A stretch of 64,000 nt of DNA, from positions 3,452,501 to 3,516,500 of the forward strand of contig NZ_JARUBL010000001.1 in the NCBI RefSeq assembly GCF_029626155.1, read 5' to 3'. Shown here in pieces: positions 49,850-58,156 of the stretch. The position numbers were made by a program, and so were the translations under genes. Numbering within the stretch: the stretch's first letter is position 1; each line of letters opens with the position of its first letter. This DNA comes from Solwaraspora sp. WMMD1047 (GTDB lineage Bacteria; Actinomycetota; Actinomycetes; Mycobacteriales; Micromonosporaceae). The notes below the pieces were generated by a model. The model saw only the letters and a list, made by a program, of their open reading frames with translations. It did no database searches and was not told where the DNA came from.

Positions 49850-50752
49850 TCAGCGCAGCCACGGAATGCCTCGGTCGAGCAGCCCGCGGCGCTTGAGTGC
49901 GGCCCGCAGCGGGATGTCGTCGTCGACGTATCCGTCCCAGTTGACCCCCCAGTAGTTGGCGGTGTGCGTGCCGTCGCCCAGCAGTTGCCGTTGCACCGGT
50001 GTGCGGTTGGCCCACCAGGCTCCGGTCCGGTCGATGTGCGGTTCGTCGAGCGGTCGGATCCACCGGTAGGTGTAGCCCACGAAGAGCATCTTGCGGGTGA
50101 CCGTGGAGAGGTTGGTGGACCGGGAGTGCCACAGCCGCCGGTCGAAGACGAACGCGTCCCCGGGCTCCGCGGTGATCTCCACCGTGCCCTCCGGGTCCGG
50201 CTGGGGCACCGTCACGTCGGCCGGCCGGGGAAGGCTGTTGCGCAGGTGGCTGCCGGGGATGACCTTCGTCGCTCCGCGCCCGGTCACCGACAGATCCGAC
50301 AGCACGTAGGCGACCTTCAGTGAGAACATCGGGCGGGGCAGGTCGGGATCCATCGTCTCCGGGTCGGAGTTCTGCCGGTAGCCGTCCTGGTGCCAGCCCC
50401 AGTAGGGTCGCTCCGGCTCGGCTGCCGGTGGCGTCACGTCCAGGTGGTTGTGGTGGCTGTAGACGTTCCAGCCGGCCAGTCCCCAGACGTACGGGAACGC
50501 GATCGGGTGGGTGAGCAGGTCACCGAAGAGGTCGTCGCGTCCCAGGAAGCCCAGCAGGTGCAGGGTGCCGTCCGCGGCGGTGTTGCCGGTGGCGGCCATC
50601 CGGTCGTGGATCCGGTCCACGGCGGCCTCCAGCGCCGCCCGGTGCGGCTCGGTGAGGACCCGCCGCAGCAGTAGGTAGCCCTGCTCGTGGAACTCCTTCC
50701 GGTCGGTGTCGTTGATCGGCTCATAGCCGGTTCGTCCGTCGTAGTCGAACAT
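49850..50752 (-). CDS. Phytanoyl-CoA dioxygenase (PhyH)-family Fe(II)/2-oxoglutarate enzyme
   Basis: 300 residues. Iron ligands are His121-x-Asp123 in WGWHQDG and His209 in RLWHSRSTN; an Arg-containing strand (MLFVGYTYRWI) could hold 2-oxoglutarate. The N-terminus is EFHEQGYLLLRRVL. Such enzymes hydroxylate a wide range of small molecules, and the physiological substrate is open. ATG 50750-50752 has GGGAG at the usual distance. It lies after GH2 on the same strand, separated by 125 bases. Confidence 0.9.
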   Translation of the reverse strand: MFDYDGRTGYEPINDTDRKEFHEQGYLLLRRVLTEPHRAALEAAVDRIHDRMAATGNTAADGTLHLLGFLGRDDLFGDLLTHPIAFPYVWGLAGWNVYSHHNHLDVTPPAAEPERPYWGWHQDGYRQNSDPETMDPDLPRPMFSLKVAYVLSDLSVTGRGATKVIPGSHLRNSLPRPADVTVPQPDPEGTVEITAEPGDAFVFDRRLWHSRSTNLSTVTRKMLFVGYTYRWIRPLDEPHIDRTGAWWANRTPVQRQLLGDGTHTANYWGVNWDGYVDDDIPLRAALKRRGLLDRGIPWLR

Positions 50753-50877
50753 CAGTCGATCGCTCCCATGGTCGTCCAACCGCATTTCGGGGGAGTAAAC
50801 CGACCAGCTACGAAGATCTTGTTCGATCGTGATGAGAAAGCGGTGCCGGCGCCGTCCAGCGGCGCCGGCACCGCTTT

Positions 50878-53328
50878 TCACGGCGCCAAGGGCGCGGTTG
50901 TCGCCCAGGTGCTGTCCGCGGTCCAGGACGTCGGCGCGTTGTACGCCGCCCCGCCCGCGCCGTCGCTGAGCCAGACCTCCGCGGCGTAGTGCCGCAGGAA
51001 GGAACCCCGGAAGTTGTACGACTCCAGCGACACCCCGGAACCGGTCAGCCCGGTCCGGGCGCACCAGGTCGCGTCGGCGCGGGTCAGCGCCGAGCCGTCC
51101 AGCGGGGAGTTGCGGACCCGGGACTCGTAGTGCCGCAGGTACTGCCCGGGGAAGTTCACCGACTCGAACGAGTAGCAGCCGGCGTCGGCCAGGCCGGGCC
51201 GGATGGTGTAGGTCGCGTCCTCGCGCAGCAGCGCCGGGCTGGCCGAGGTGACCACGTCGGTGTAGGCGAGGCTCTCCCGGTGTCGCAGGTAGCGGTCGGT
51301 GTAGCCGGGCGTGGTGACCCGCAGCGACTGGCGGGCGCCGACCGGCAGGGCCACCGGGTTCGCCGGTCCGAGCGACCGCGACGCGGCGATCAGCGCCTGG
51401 TTGGCGGCCCGGACCCGGGCCTGGTCCATCTTGACCACCTGCCGGTCGTAGGTGAGGAAGCCGTTCAGTTCGCCCTCCAGGTCGGTGATCTCGGTGTAGA
51501 CCGAGGCGCTCAGTCCGTGCCCGAGCATCAGGTTCTGGCTGCCCTGGACGAGCCCGACGTACCGGTCGGTGAGGGCGGCGGAGTTCGGCTGCCACTCGTA
51601 GGCGTTGAAGGCGCCGTTCGGGCTGTACTCGTGTCCGGGTGAGCGCAGGCCGAGGCCGCCGTACTCGCCGAGCACCGCGATCCGGTTGCTCGACGGTGCC
51701 GGTGAGTCCGGCCCGACGTAGCGGTGCCAGTCGTCGATGTCGCCGTTGCCGGGGTCGCCCAGGGACTGGCAGCAGTTGTGGCCGCTGTGCGTGTTCACCA
51801 GCCGGGTCGGGTCCTGGTTCTTGACGTTCTGGCCGACCCGCCGGGTGTCGGCCAGCGCCCGCTCGCCCCAGCCCTCGTTGTAGACCACGTAGGCGACCAC
51901 CGCCGGTGAGCTGCGGTGCTCGTCGACGATCTCCCGCGCCTCCGCCTCGAACTGCGCCTGCTGGGCGTCGGTGGCGTCGATCTCCTGCGCGGTCATCGAC
52001 GGGATGTCCTGCCAGACGAGCAGGCCGAGCCGGTCGGCGTGGTAGAACCAGCGCTGCGGTTCGACCTTGATGTGCTTGCGCACCATGTTGAACCCGAGGT
52101 CCTTGTGTTTCTGCAGGTCGAAGGCGAGCGCCGCGTCGGTGGGGGCGGTGTAGAGGCCGTCCGGCCAGTAGCCTTGGTCCAGGGTGCCGACCTGGAAGAC
52201 GAACTGCCCGTTGAGCATCGGACGCCGTACCCCGTTGATGATTCCGGTGCTGATCTCCCGCATCCCGAAGTAGTGGGTGGTCCGGTCCACCTGCGCGCCA
52301 GCGGCGTTGCGCAGCGTGATTCGTAAGTTGTAGAGGAAGGGGTCGTCCGGCGACCACCGGCGGGCGTTCGGCACGGGTACGGAGAAGTCGGTGAAGCCGC
52401 CGGTGGCCGAGCCGACCACGGTGCTGCCGTTGAGCGCCTCGGCGCGGACGCTGTGCCCGGCGACGGCACCGCGGGTGAAGACCCGGACCCGCAGGGTGTT
52501 GGTGGCCAGGTTCGGGTAGACGTCCACGCTGCTGATCGAGGCGGCCGGGGTGGGCTCCAGCCAGACCGTCTGCCAGATGCCGGAGCTGGGGGTGTAGAAG
52601 ATGCCGCCCGGGGTCTTGGTCTGCTTGCCGATCGGCGGCAGGCTGCCGTGCTGCCGGCTGTCGGTCGGGTCCCACACCTGCACGACCAGCTCGTTCGTCG
52701 CACCGTTGAGCTGGCCGGTGATGTCGAAGGTGAAGGCGTCGTAGCCGCCGGTGTGCGCGCCGACCTGGCGGCCGTTGACCCAGACCGTGGTGCGCCAGTC
52801 GACGGCGCCGAAGTGCAGCTGCACCCGGCGTCCGGCCCAGCCCGCCGGGACGGTGAAGGTACGCCGGTAGGTCAGGTAGTGGCGGTTGTCGTTGGCGGCC
52901 CGCATGACGCCGGACAGGGCGGACTCGACCGGGAACGGCACGTTGATCCGTTCGGGCAGGTTGACGCCGAACTGCGGCGGGTCGTCGGTGGCCGACTGGC
53001 GCAGCTGCCATTCGCCGTTGAGGTTGCGCCAGTCGGGTCGGGTCATCTGTGGACGCGGGTATTCGGGCAGGGGGGTGCCGGCCAGCGCCTGCGCGGTCCA
53101 CGGGGTGGTCAGCGGCGGCGTCTTGGCGGGCGCGGCCTGTGCGGGTTGTGGACGCGCCAGCGGGCCGACGAGCACGGCGGCGAGGGCGGTGGCGGCGAGC
53201 ATCACGGCGGCCGCGAGGTAGGCGGTCGCGGTGCGCAGCGGGGACACGGCGGTGCGGTTCGAGGTGGCGGCGCGGGTCAGAGCGCGGGCGGCGGTGGTGA
53301 CCGGCGGGCGGTGGTGGGGTGGGGTCAT
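50878..53328 (-). CDS. Secreted GH2 glycosidase with C-terminal AbfB (CBM42)
   Basis: 816 residues. A long 66-residue N-terminus includes the signal peptide. The jelly-roll (RRTFTVPAGWAGRRV, WVNGRQVGAHTGGY), Ig-like and barrel domains are normal GH2. Catalytic Glu485 is in VVYNEGWGE and Glu555 in VLGEYGGLG. The C-terminal AbfB repeats (about 660-816) are TDRYLRH, FESVNFPGQYLRH and LESYNFRGSFLRH. Activity could be beta-galactosidase, mannosidase or arabinopyranosidase. AbfB suggests arabinofuranosyl polymers such as arabinogalactan. ATG 53326-53328 has GGAGGA upstream. Divergent from a LacI gene. Confidence 0.92.
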   Translation of the reverse strand: MTPPHHRPPVTTAARALTRAATSNRTAVSPLRTATAYLAAAVMLAATALAAVLVGPLARPQPAQAAPAKTPPLTTPWTAQALAGTPLPEYPRPQMTRPDWRNLNGEWQLRQSATDDPPQFGVNLPERINVPFPVESALSGVMRAANDNRHYLTYRRTFTVPAGWAGRRVQLHFGAVDWRTTVWVNGRQVGAHTGGYDAFTFDITGQLNGATNELVVQVWDPTDSRQHGSLPPIGKQTKTPGGIFYTPSSGIWQTVWLEPTPAASISSVDVYPNLATNTLRVRVFTRGAVAGHSVRAEALNGSTVVGSATGGFTDFSVPVPNARRWSPDDPFLYNLRITLRNAAGAQVDRTTHYFGMREISTGIINGVRRPMLNGQFVFQVGTLDQGYWPDGLYTAPTDAALAFDLQKHKDLGFNMVRKHIKVEPQRWFYHADRLGLLVWQDIPSMTAQEIDATDAQQAQFEAEAREIVDEHRSSPAVVAYVVYNEGWGERALADTRRVGQNVKNQDPTRLVNTHSGHNCCQSLGDPGNGDIDDWHRYVGPDSPAPSSNRIAVLGEYGGLGLRSPGHEYSPNGAFNAYEWQPNSAALTDRYVGLVQGSQNLMLGHGLSASVYTEITDLEGELNGFLTYDRQVVKMDQARVRAANQALIAASRSLGPANPVALPVGARQSLRVTTPGYTDRYLRHRESLAYTDVVTSASPALLREDATYTIRPGLADAGCYSFESVNFPGQYLRHYESRVRNSPLDGSALTRADATWCARTGLTGSGVSLESYNFRGSFLRHYAAEVWLSDGAGGAAYNAPTSWTADSTWATTAPLAP

Positions 53329-53376
53329 GTTTCGTCCTCCGTCGGGGACGGGGCGGAGTCCGGGGTCGACCGGATG

Positions 53377-53388
53377 TATAACGTTATA
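53377..53388. promoter_or_regulatory. Perfect TATAACGTTATA palindrome between GH2 and LacI genes
   Basis: A 12-bp perfect palindrome in the 182-base gap between the divergent genes. LacI proteins often use such CG-centred sites. It differs from the TGTTAkCG sites, so it probably belongs to this second LacI protein. Confidence 0.6.
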
Positions 53389-53510
53389 GAGCGCCCGGCG
53401 AGCGCGCGTCAATGGTTGATCGTCGATGTGCCGCAGCCGGTGCGGGATACTGGTCGCCGGGTCCGACGAGGCGCGACCGGGGCTGGATCGAGGCGAGGAG
53501 GGCGGCGCGG

Positions 53511-54608
53511 GTGGGCGTCAACCTGAAGGAGATCGCCGAGCGGGCCGGCGTCTCGCTGGCCACCGTCTCCAATGTGGTGAACGGCTACCGGCCGGTCGGC
53601 GAGCAGACCCGGCGGCGGGTCCAGCAGGCCATCGACGAGCTGGGCTACGCCCCGAACCTCAGCGCCCGGCACCTGCGCCGGGGCCGCACCGGCATTATCG
53701 CGCTGGCCATCCCCGAGCTGAACAACCCGTACTTCGCCGAGCTGGCCGGGGCCGCGATGCGGGAGGCCACCCGGCTCGGCTACACCCTGGTCATGGAGGA
53801 CACCGCCGCCGACCGGGCGGCGGAGCTGGCGCTCGCCGGCGGGTCACACCGGCGGACCATCGACGGCCTGATCTTCAGTCCGGTCCGGCTCAGCCGCGAG
53901 GACGTGCTGGCCCGCACCAGCGACACGCCCCTGGTGCTGATCGGCGAGGGCGTCTACGACGTCCCGTACGACCACATCGCCATCGACAACATCGCCGCCA
54001 GCCACGTCGCGGTACGGCATCTGGTCTCCCTCGGCCGCCGCCGGATCGCCTTCGTCGGTGCGCAGTTCGGCGACCCAGAGGGCGCCCGGTCCGGCGACCG
54101 GGATGGTGTTCATGCCGGCGCCCGGGAGGGCGTCCAGGCCGGCGATCACCGGCAGTCGGCGCATCTGCGGCTGCGCGGCTACCGCGAGGCGTTGGAGGCC
54201 GCCGGGCTGCCGTTCGACCCGGCGCTTGTCGCCACCACCGCCCAGTTCGGCCGGCGCGACGGTCTGTTGGCCCTGCGTGACCTGCTCGCCCGGGACCGGC
54301 CGCCGGACGCGGTCTTCGGCTACAACGACCTGGTCGCGATCGGCGCCCTGCGGGCGATCGCCGAGGCCGGCCTGCGGGTGCCCGAGCAGATAGCGGTGAT
54401 CGGCATCGACGACATCGAGGAGGGCCGGTTCAGCAACCCCACGCTCACCACCATCGCGCCGGACAAGGAGCAGATCGGCCGGCTGGCGGTGCGTTCGCTG
54501 GTGGCCCGGATCGAGGGCCGGCCTATCAGCCCGCCGGCCGACGTGGCGCCGCCGTTCCGCCTGGTGGCCCGGGAGAGCACGCTGGGCGGTCGCCGCCTGG
54601 TCGACTGA
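53511..54608 (+). CDS. LacI-family transcriptional regulator with an inserted loop
   Basis: 365 residues. HTH is LKEIAERAGVSLATVSNVVNG with hinge EQTRRRVQQAIDELGY. The effector domain has IPELNNPYFAELAG, GLIFSP, VRHLVSLGRRRIAFVG and VIGIDDIEEGRFSNPTLTT. About 25 extra residues rich in Gly, Ala, Asp and Arg (GARSGDRDGVHAGAREG) lie between two standard strands near residue 185. GTG 53511 has GGAGGG upstream. Divergent from GH2-AbfB, which it probably controls. Confidence 0.92.
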   Translation: MGVNLKEIAERAGVSLATVSNVVNGYRPVGEQTRRRVQQAIDELGYAPNLSARHLRRGRTGIIALAIPELNNPYFAELAGAAMREATRLGYTLVMEDTAADRAAELALAGGSHRRTIDGLIFSPVRLSREDVLARTSDTPLVLIGEGVYDVPYDHIAIDNIAASHVAVRHLVSLGRRRIAFVGAQFGDPEGARSGDRDGVHAGAREGVQAGDHRQSAHLRLRGYREALEAAGLPFDPALVATTAQFGRRDGLLALRDLLARDRPPDAVFGYNDLVAIGALRAIAEAGLRVPEQIAVIGIDDIEEGRFSNPTLTTIAPDKEQIGRLAVRSLVARIEGRPISPPADVAPPFRLVARESTLGGRRLVD

Positions 54609-54643
54609 GGAGTCGTCCGGGGAACACTCGTTTCCGCCATTGG

Positions 54644-54658
54644 ATTAGCGACACTAAT
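54644..54658. promoter_or_regulatory. Inverted repeat ATTAG-N5-CTAAT before the XRE gene
   Basis: A perfect 5+5+5 inverted repeat about 90 bases upstream of the XRE gene, AT-rich in a GC background. It may be an autoregulatory site. Confidence 0.45.
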
Positions 54659-54744
54659 AGCTCCCTCCACCCTGGATTCGACGAAACAACTCCCGGAGGA
54701 TGGACCGGTGGTACTGGCGTCCCACGTCCTTGGGAGGGATCGAG

Positions 54745-55566
54745 TTGGGTGACCAGAATGAATTCCGCCATCTACTTCGCGCGCTGCGGATGCAGCGGGG
54801 CCTCTCGCAGGATGCCGTCGGCGCGGCGGTGCACATGAGCGGCTCTCAGATCGGCCATTACGAAACCGGTCGCTCGGTCCCCCCGGAACCCGTCGCCGAC
54901 GCGATCGACGCGCTTCTCGGCGCCGACGGCGAATTGACCCGCACCGCGAAGGACGCCCGAGGTGAAGCCGTCGCCCCCTGGCTACGTCCGTGGCGCGAGA
55001 ACGAGGAACGCGCGCACCTTCTCCGTTGGTTCGAGCACTCGCTGGTGCCCGGCCTGCTCCAGACCGAGGCGTACGCCCGGGCCGTCATCGAGGCTGGCCC
55101 GCACACTCCTGACCAGATAGAGGAGGCCGTGCAGATCCGGATGAAGCGGCAGGCCGTCACACTGGAGCGGTCCGATCCGGTCGAAATGACCGCGATCCTC
55201 GGCGAGGCCGCGTTGCGGCACGGCGATCCGACGATCATGAAAGACCAACTCGAACACCTGGTGGACATCGGCCACCGGCCGAACGTGCGGATCCGGGTGG
55301 TCCCGTTCGGAGCCGGGCTCCACGCGGGCCTCACCGGGGCGTTCGTGATCGCGTCGATGCCCAATGGAACCCCGGTCGTCTATCTCGACGACCTAGTCGA
55401 GGGGAAGATTGGCATCCGGATCCGCGAGGTGCGGCACGCGATGATCGCCTGGGAGGACGTCTGCGCGCGGGCGCTACCCTGTGAGGCGTCCAGAAATCTG
55501 ATGCTGAGGATGATCGATGAGCATGAGCAGCAAGCCAAACTGGCGCAAGAGCACGCGCAGCGGTAG
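54745..55566 (+). CDS. XRE-type HTH protein with DUF5753 (Scr1/WhiJ-like)
   Basis: 273 residues. HTH is LLRALRMQRGLSQDAVGAAVHMSGSQIGHYETGR; the rest is DUF5753 (LVPGLLQTEAYARAVI, RPNVRIRVVPFGAGLHAG, VVYLDDLVEGKI). The TTG at 54745 has GGAGGG six bases upstream. The ATG at 54700 has a GGAGG directly touching it, which makes that start poor. It overlaps a DUF397 gene by 50 bases. This pair is a common actinobacterial unit linked to development and antibiotic control (WhiJ/BldB-like); targets are unknown. Confidence 0.9.
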   Translation: MGDQNEFRHLLRALRMQRGLSQDAVGAAVHMSGSQIGHYETGRSVPPEPVADAIDALLGADGELTRTAKDARGEAVAPWLRPWRENEERAHLLRWFEHSLVPGLLQTEAYARAVIEAGPHTPDQIEEAVQIRMKRQAVTLERSDPVEMTAILGEAALRHGDPTIMKDQLEHLVDIGHRPNVRIRVVPFGAGLHAGLTGAFVIASMPNGTPVVYLDDLVEGKIGIRIREVRHAMIAWEDVCARALPCEASRNLMLRMIDEHEQQAKLAQEHAQR

Positions 55567-55705
55567 CAACGCGGGAGCCTGCGTCGAGGTCGCCGACAAC
55601 CTCCCCGACCGGGTGCTCGTCCGGGACTCCAAGGACCAGAGCGGCCCCACGCTCACCTTCGCCCCCGCCCGATGGCGCGGCTTCCTCCGGTCCGTCAAGC
55701 GGTAG
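55517..55705 (+). CDS. DUF397 small protein
   Basis: 62 residues with the full DUF397 pattern WRKSTRSG-N-CVEVAD-VLVRDSKD-F-W-FL. It overlaps the XRE gene by 50 bases in another frame and likely binds it or modulates it. Paired XRE/DUF397 genes are found in many copies in actinomycetes. Confidence 0.9.
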   Translation: MSMSSKPNWRKSTRSGSNAGACVEVADNLPDRVLVRDSKDQSGPTLTFAPARWRGFLRSVKR

Positions 55706-55718
55706 CGCCACTGCTGAG

Positions 55719-56951
55719 TCAGCTGTCCGGGCGGTAGTGGCCGGTCAGGCGGGCGAGTTTCAGAGCCAGGTGTAGGCAGAGGCGTTCGTTGCCGTCCTTG
55801 AGGTCGGTGTCGGCGAGCTGCTCGACGCGTTGCAGCCGGTAGTAGAGCGTGGTCCGGTGCAGGCGGAGCTGCTCGGCGGTGGCGTGCGCGTTGCCGGCCA
55901 GGTCGAGGTACGCCTCAAGCGTCTCCAACAGCACCTGGTTGGTGTCGTCGCGCAGCAGCCGTTCCAGCCCGGGATGGACCCCGGCGAGATCCAGATGCCG
56001 GCCGTCCATGCTGGACAGCACCCGGTAGATGCCGAGGTTGGCCCAGCTGATCACCCGGCCGAGCGCCGGAAGCTGGACCCCCACCCGGGCCGACCGCACC
56101 GCCTCCTCGCAGGAGTGCACGGCATCGGCCAGCCGCGGCCGGGCGGCGCCCACCCCCACCACGGTCCGCAGCACCGTGGCCAGCCCTCGGGTGGCGTCCT
56201 GCAGGGCCTGACTGAGCCGGCCGGCGACAGCGTCGGGTGTGGCCCGGCCCGCCAACCCGCCGGACCGCAGCAGCAGCACACCGTGGTCGTGCCGGACCAG
56301 GTGCAGCGCCTCCCGGGCGCCGATCCACCGCCGGGTGGCCACCAGGGAGTGTTCCAGGGCGATCCGGGCCACCTCGTCGAGGACCTGGCCGCGGGCGGGC
56401 ACCAGCTGCGCGACGAGCGCCGTGCTCGGCCCGTCGGCGGCGACCGCGCCGTCGGCGAGCAGCGACCGTACCGCCTGGTCGCGCGCCTCGGCGTTCTCCG
56501 CGAGCAGGGTACGGGCCGCCTCTGCCTCCCGCTGCGAGGCCAACTCGCCGAGCAGGTTCTCCCGGTACAGCGCCAGTGACAGGTCGGCGGTCGCCTCGGT
56601 GACGGTGGCCAGGTCCGCGTCGGTCATCGCACCGTCCGCGTCGATGAACCAGACGAAGCCGAGCAGCAGGTCCTGATGCCAGACCGGCACGCAGACCCGG
56701 GGGAGCAGGTCCAACTCCGGGCACGCCTGGGTGCGTACCGGCTCCCGGGCCTTCATGATGCCGACGGACCGGAACCAGGCGATGACCTCCGGAGTGGTCT
56801 GTCGGCGCAGGATGGAGGTGCGTCGCACGTCGTCCATCAGTCCGGTGTGCTCGCTGTAGACCACCACCCGCTGCCGCCGGTCCTCGATCAGCGCCGGCCG
56901 GCCGACCCGCGCCGCCACCGTGTCGACGATGCGTTGCAGCTCCGCGTGCAT
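55719..56951 (-). CDS. PucR/CdaR-like transcriptional regulator
   Basis: 410 residues. A GAF-like N-terminal part (VCVPVWHQDLLLGFVWFIDAD) is followed by a GGDEF-like middle and the C-terminal PucR helix-turn-helix (LLETLEAYLDLAGNAHATAEQLRLHRTTLYYRLQRVEQ). Such proteins regulate purine, sugar acid or aromatic use and usually act as activators. It is divergent from the DapA-like gene with 185 bases between, so it probably controls that gene. Confidence 0.88.
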   Translation of the reverse strand: MHAELQRIVDTVAARVGRPALIEDRRQRVVVYSEHTGLMDDVRRTSILRRQTTPEVIAWFRSVGIMKAREPVRTQACPELDLLPRVCVPVWHQDLLLGFVWFIDADGAMTDADLATVTEATADLSLALYRENLLGELASQREAEAARTLLAENAEARDQAVRSLLADGAVAADGPSTALVAQLVPARGQVLDEVARIALEHSLVATRRWIGAREALHLVRHDHGVLLLRSGGLAGRATPDAVAGRLSQALQDATRGLATVLRTVVGVGAARPRLADAVHSCEEAVRSARVGVQLPALGRVISWANLGIYRVLSSMDGRHLDLAGVHPGLERLLRDDTNQVLLETLEAYLDLAGNAHATAEQLRLHRTTLYYRLQRVEQLADTDLKDGNERLCLHLALKLARLTGHYRPDS

Positions 56952-57136
56952 GTCCCCCCAGGTCGTCCCGCTATTACCCTGCGATGTCGGCGGCCGGCGC
57001 GCAAGGGGCGGGGCCGAGCTACCGACAGACGTTCCGATCCGGCGGGCGGGCTTGCTGCAGTTGTCCGATGACCGGGCGGTCCGCGGTGCCTACCGTGGCC
57101 GAGTATCCCCACGCGACGATGGAAGGGATTTCCCGG

Positions 57137-58093
57137 GTGACCGTCCGCCGGCCCTGGCAGGGCGTCCTGGTCGCGCTCCCCACCCCGTTCCGGTCCGACC
57201 TCGGCGTCGACCTCGACCGGCTGCAGGAGCAGGTCCGGTGGCTGGCCGACGCCGGCTGCGACGGCGTCGTACCCGGCGCCGACCTGGGCGAATACCAGAG
57301 CCTGACCGACGGCGAACGGGCCGACGTGGTGCGCGCCGCCACGGCCGCCGCCCCCACCGGGTTCGCGGTGGTGCCGGGCATCGGCGGGTACGGCGCCAGG
57401 CAGGCCCGGCACCGGGCCGAGCAGGCGGCGGCCAGTGGCGCCCCGGCGGTGCTCGCACCCCCGCCGACCGGTTACCCGGCCGGGGCCGCCGAGGTGGTCG
57501 CGCACTACCGCGAGGTGGCCGCCGTCGGGCTGCCGGTGGTGGCCGACAACAGTCCGGCCGGCGGGCGGACCGACCTCACCCCGGAGCTGCTGGCCGTGGT
57601 CGCCGAGACCGACGGCCTGGTGGCGGTCCGGGAACTCAGCGGCGACGTCCGCCGCCTGCACCGCATCCGCGACCTGAGCCCGCACGTCGACGTGCTCGCC
57701 GGCGCCGGTGACCTGCTGCTGGAACTGCTGGTCTGCGGTGCCACCGGCTGGATCGGCGCGCTGCCGAACGCGCTGCCCGGCGCGGCCCTGCGGCTCTACC
57801 GACTCTGCGCCGGCCGGGACCTGGCCGCCGCGTTGCCGCTCTACGCGGCGCTGCATCCGGTGCTGGACTGGGATTCGCGGCCCGAGTCCAGCCAGCTCAC
57901 CAAGCTCGCGATGGAACTGTCCGGGCGGTACGGCGGACCGTGCCGGCCGCCGCGCGGGCCGCTGCCGCCGGCCGGTCAGGCTGCCCTGCGGGCCGGGCTG
58001 GCACGGGCGCTGCGGGGGGTCCTGCAGGTGTCGGAAGGCACCGGACGACCTGCCGACATCTGCACGGTGACCGGCCCCTCACCCGGCTCATAG
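57137..58093 (+). CDS. DapA/NAL-family protein lacking the Schiff-base lysine
   Basis: 318 residues of the DHDPS/NAL barrel: PWQGVLVALPTPFRSD, GVVPGADLGEYQSLT, PPTGYPAG, VVADNSPAGGRTDL, LVAVRELSGDVRRL. In active members the last motif reads GxKxxSGD and the Lys forms the Schiff base; here it is Arg165. The Tyr-Tyr pair before it (normally PYY) is absent as well. It is therefore not expected to work as an aldolase by the usual route. GTG 57137 has GAAGGGA upstream; ATG 57119 is possible. Divergent from PucR. Confidence 0.85.
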   Translation: MTVRRPWQGVLVALPTPFRSDLGVDLDRLQEQVRWLADAGCDGVVPGADLGEYQSLTDGERADVVRAATAAAPTGFAVVPGIGGYGARQARHRAEQAAASGAPAVLAPPPTGYPAGAAEVVAHYREVAAVGLPVVADNSPAGGRTDLTPELLAVVAETDGLVAVRELSGDVRRLHRIRDLSPHVDVLAGAGDLLLELLVCGATGWIGALPNALPGAALRLYRLCAGRDLAAALPLYAALHPVLDWDSRPESSQLTKLAMELSGRYGGPCRPPRGPLPPAGQAALRAGLARALRGVLQVSEGTGRPADICTVTGPSPGS

Positions 58094-58156
58094 ATTCAGC
58101 ACCGCGTGATCACGACGACCGGCGTGACCGCACCCACCCCCACGAGAGGTGACTCG

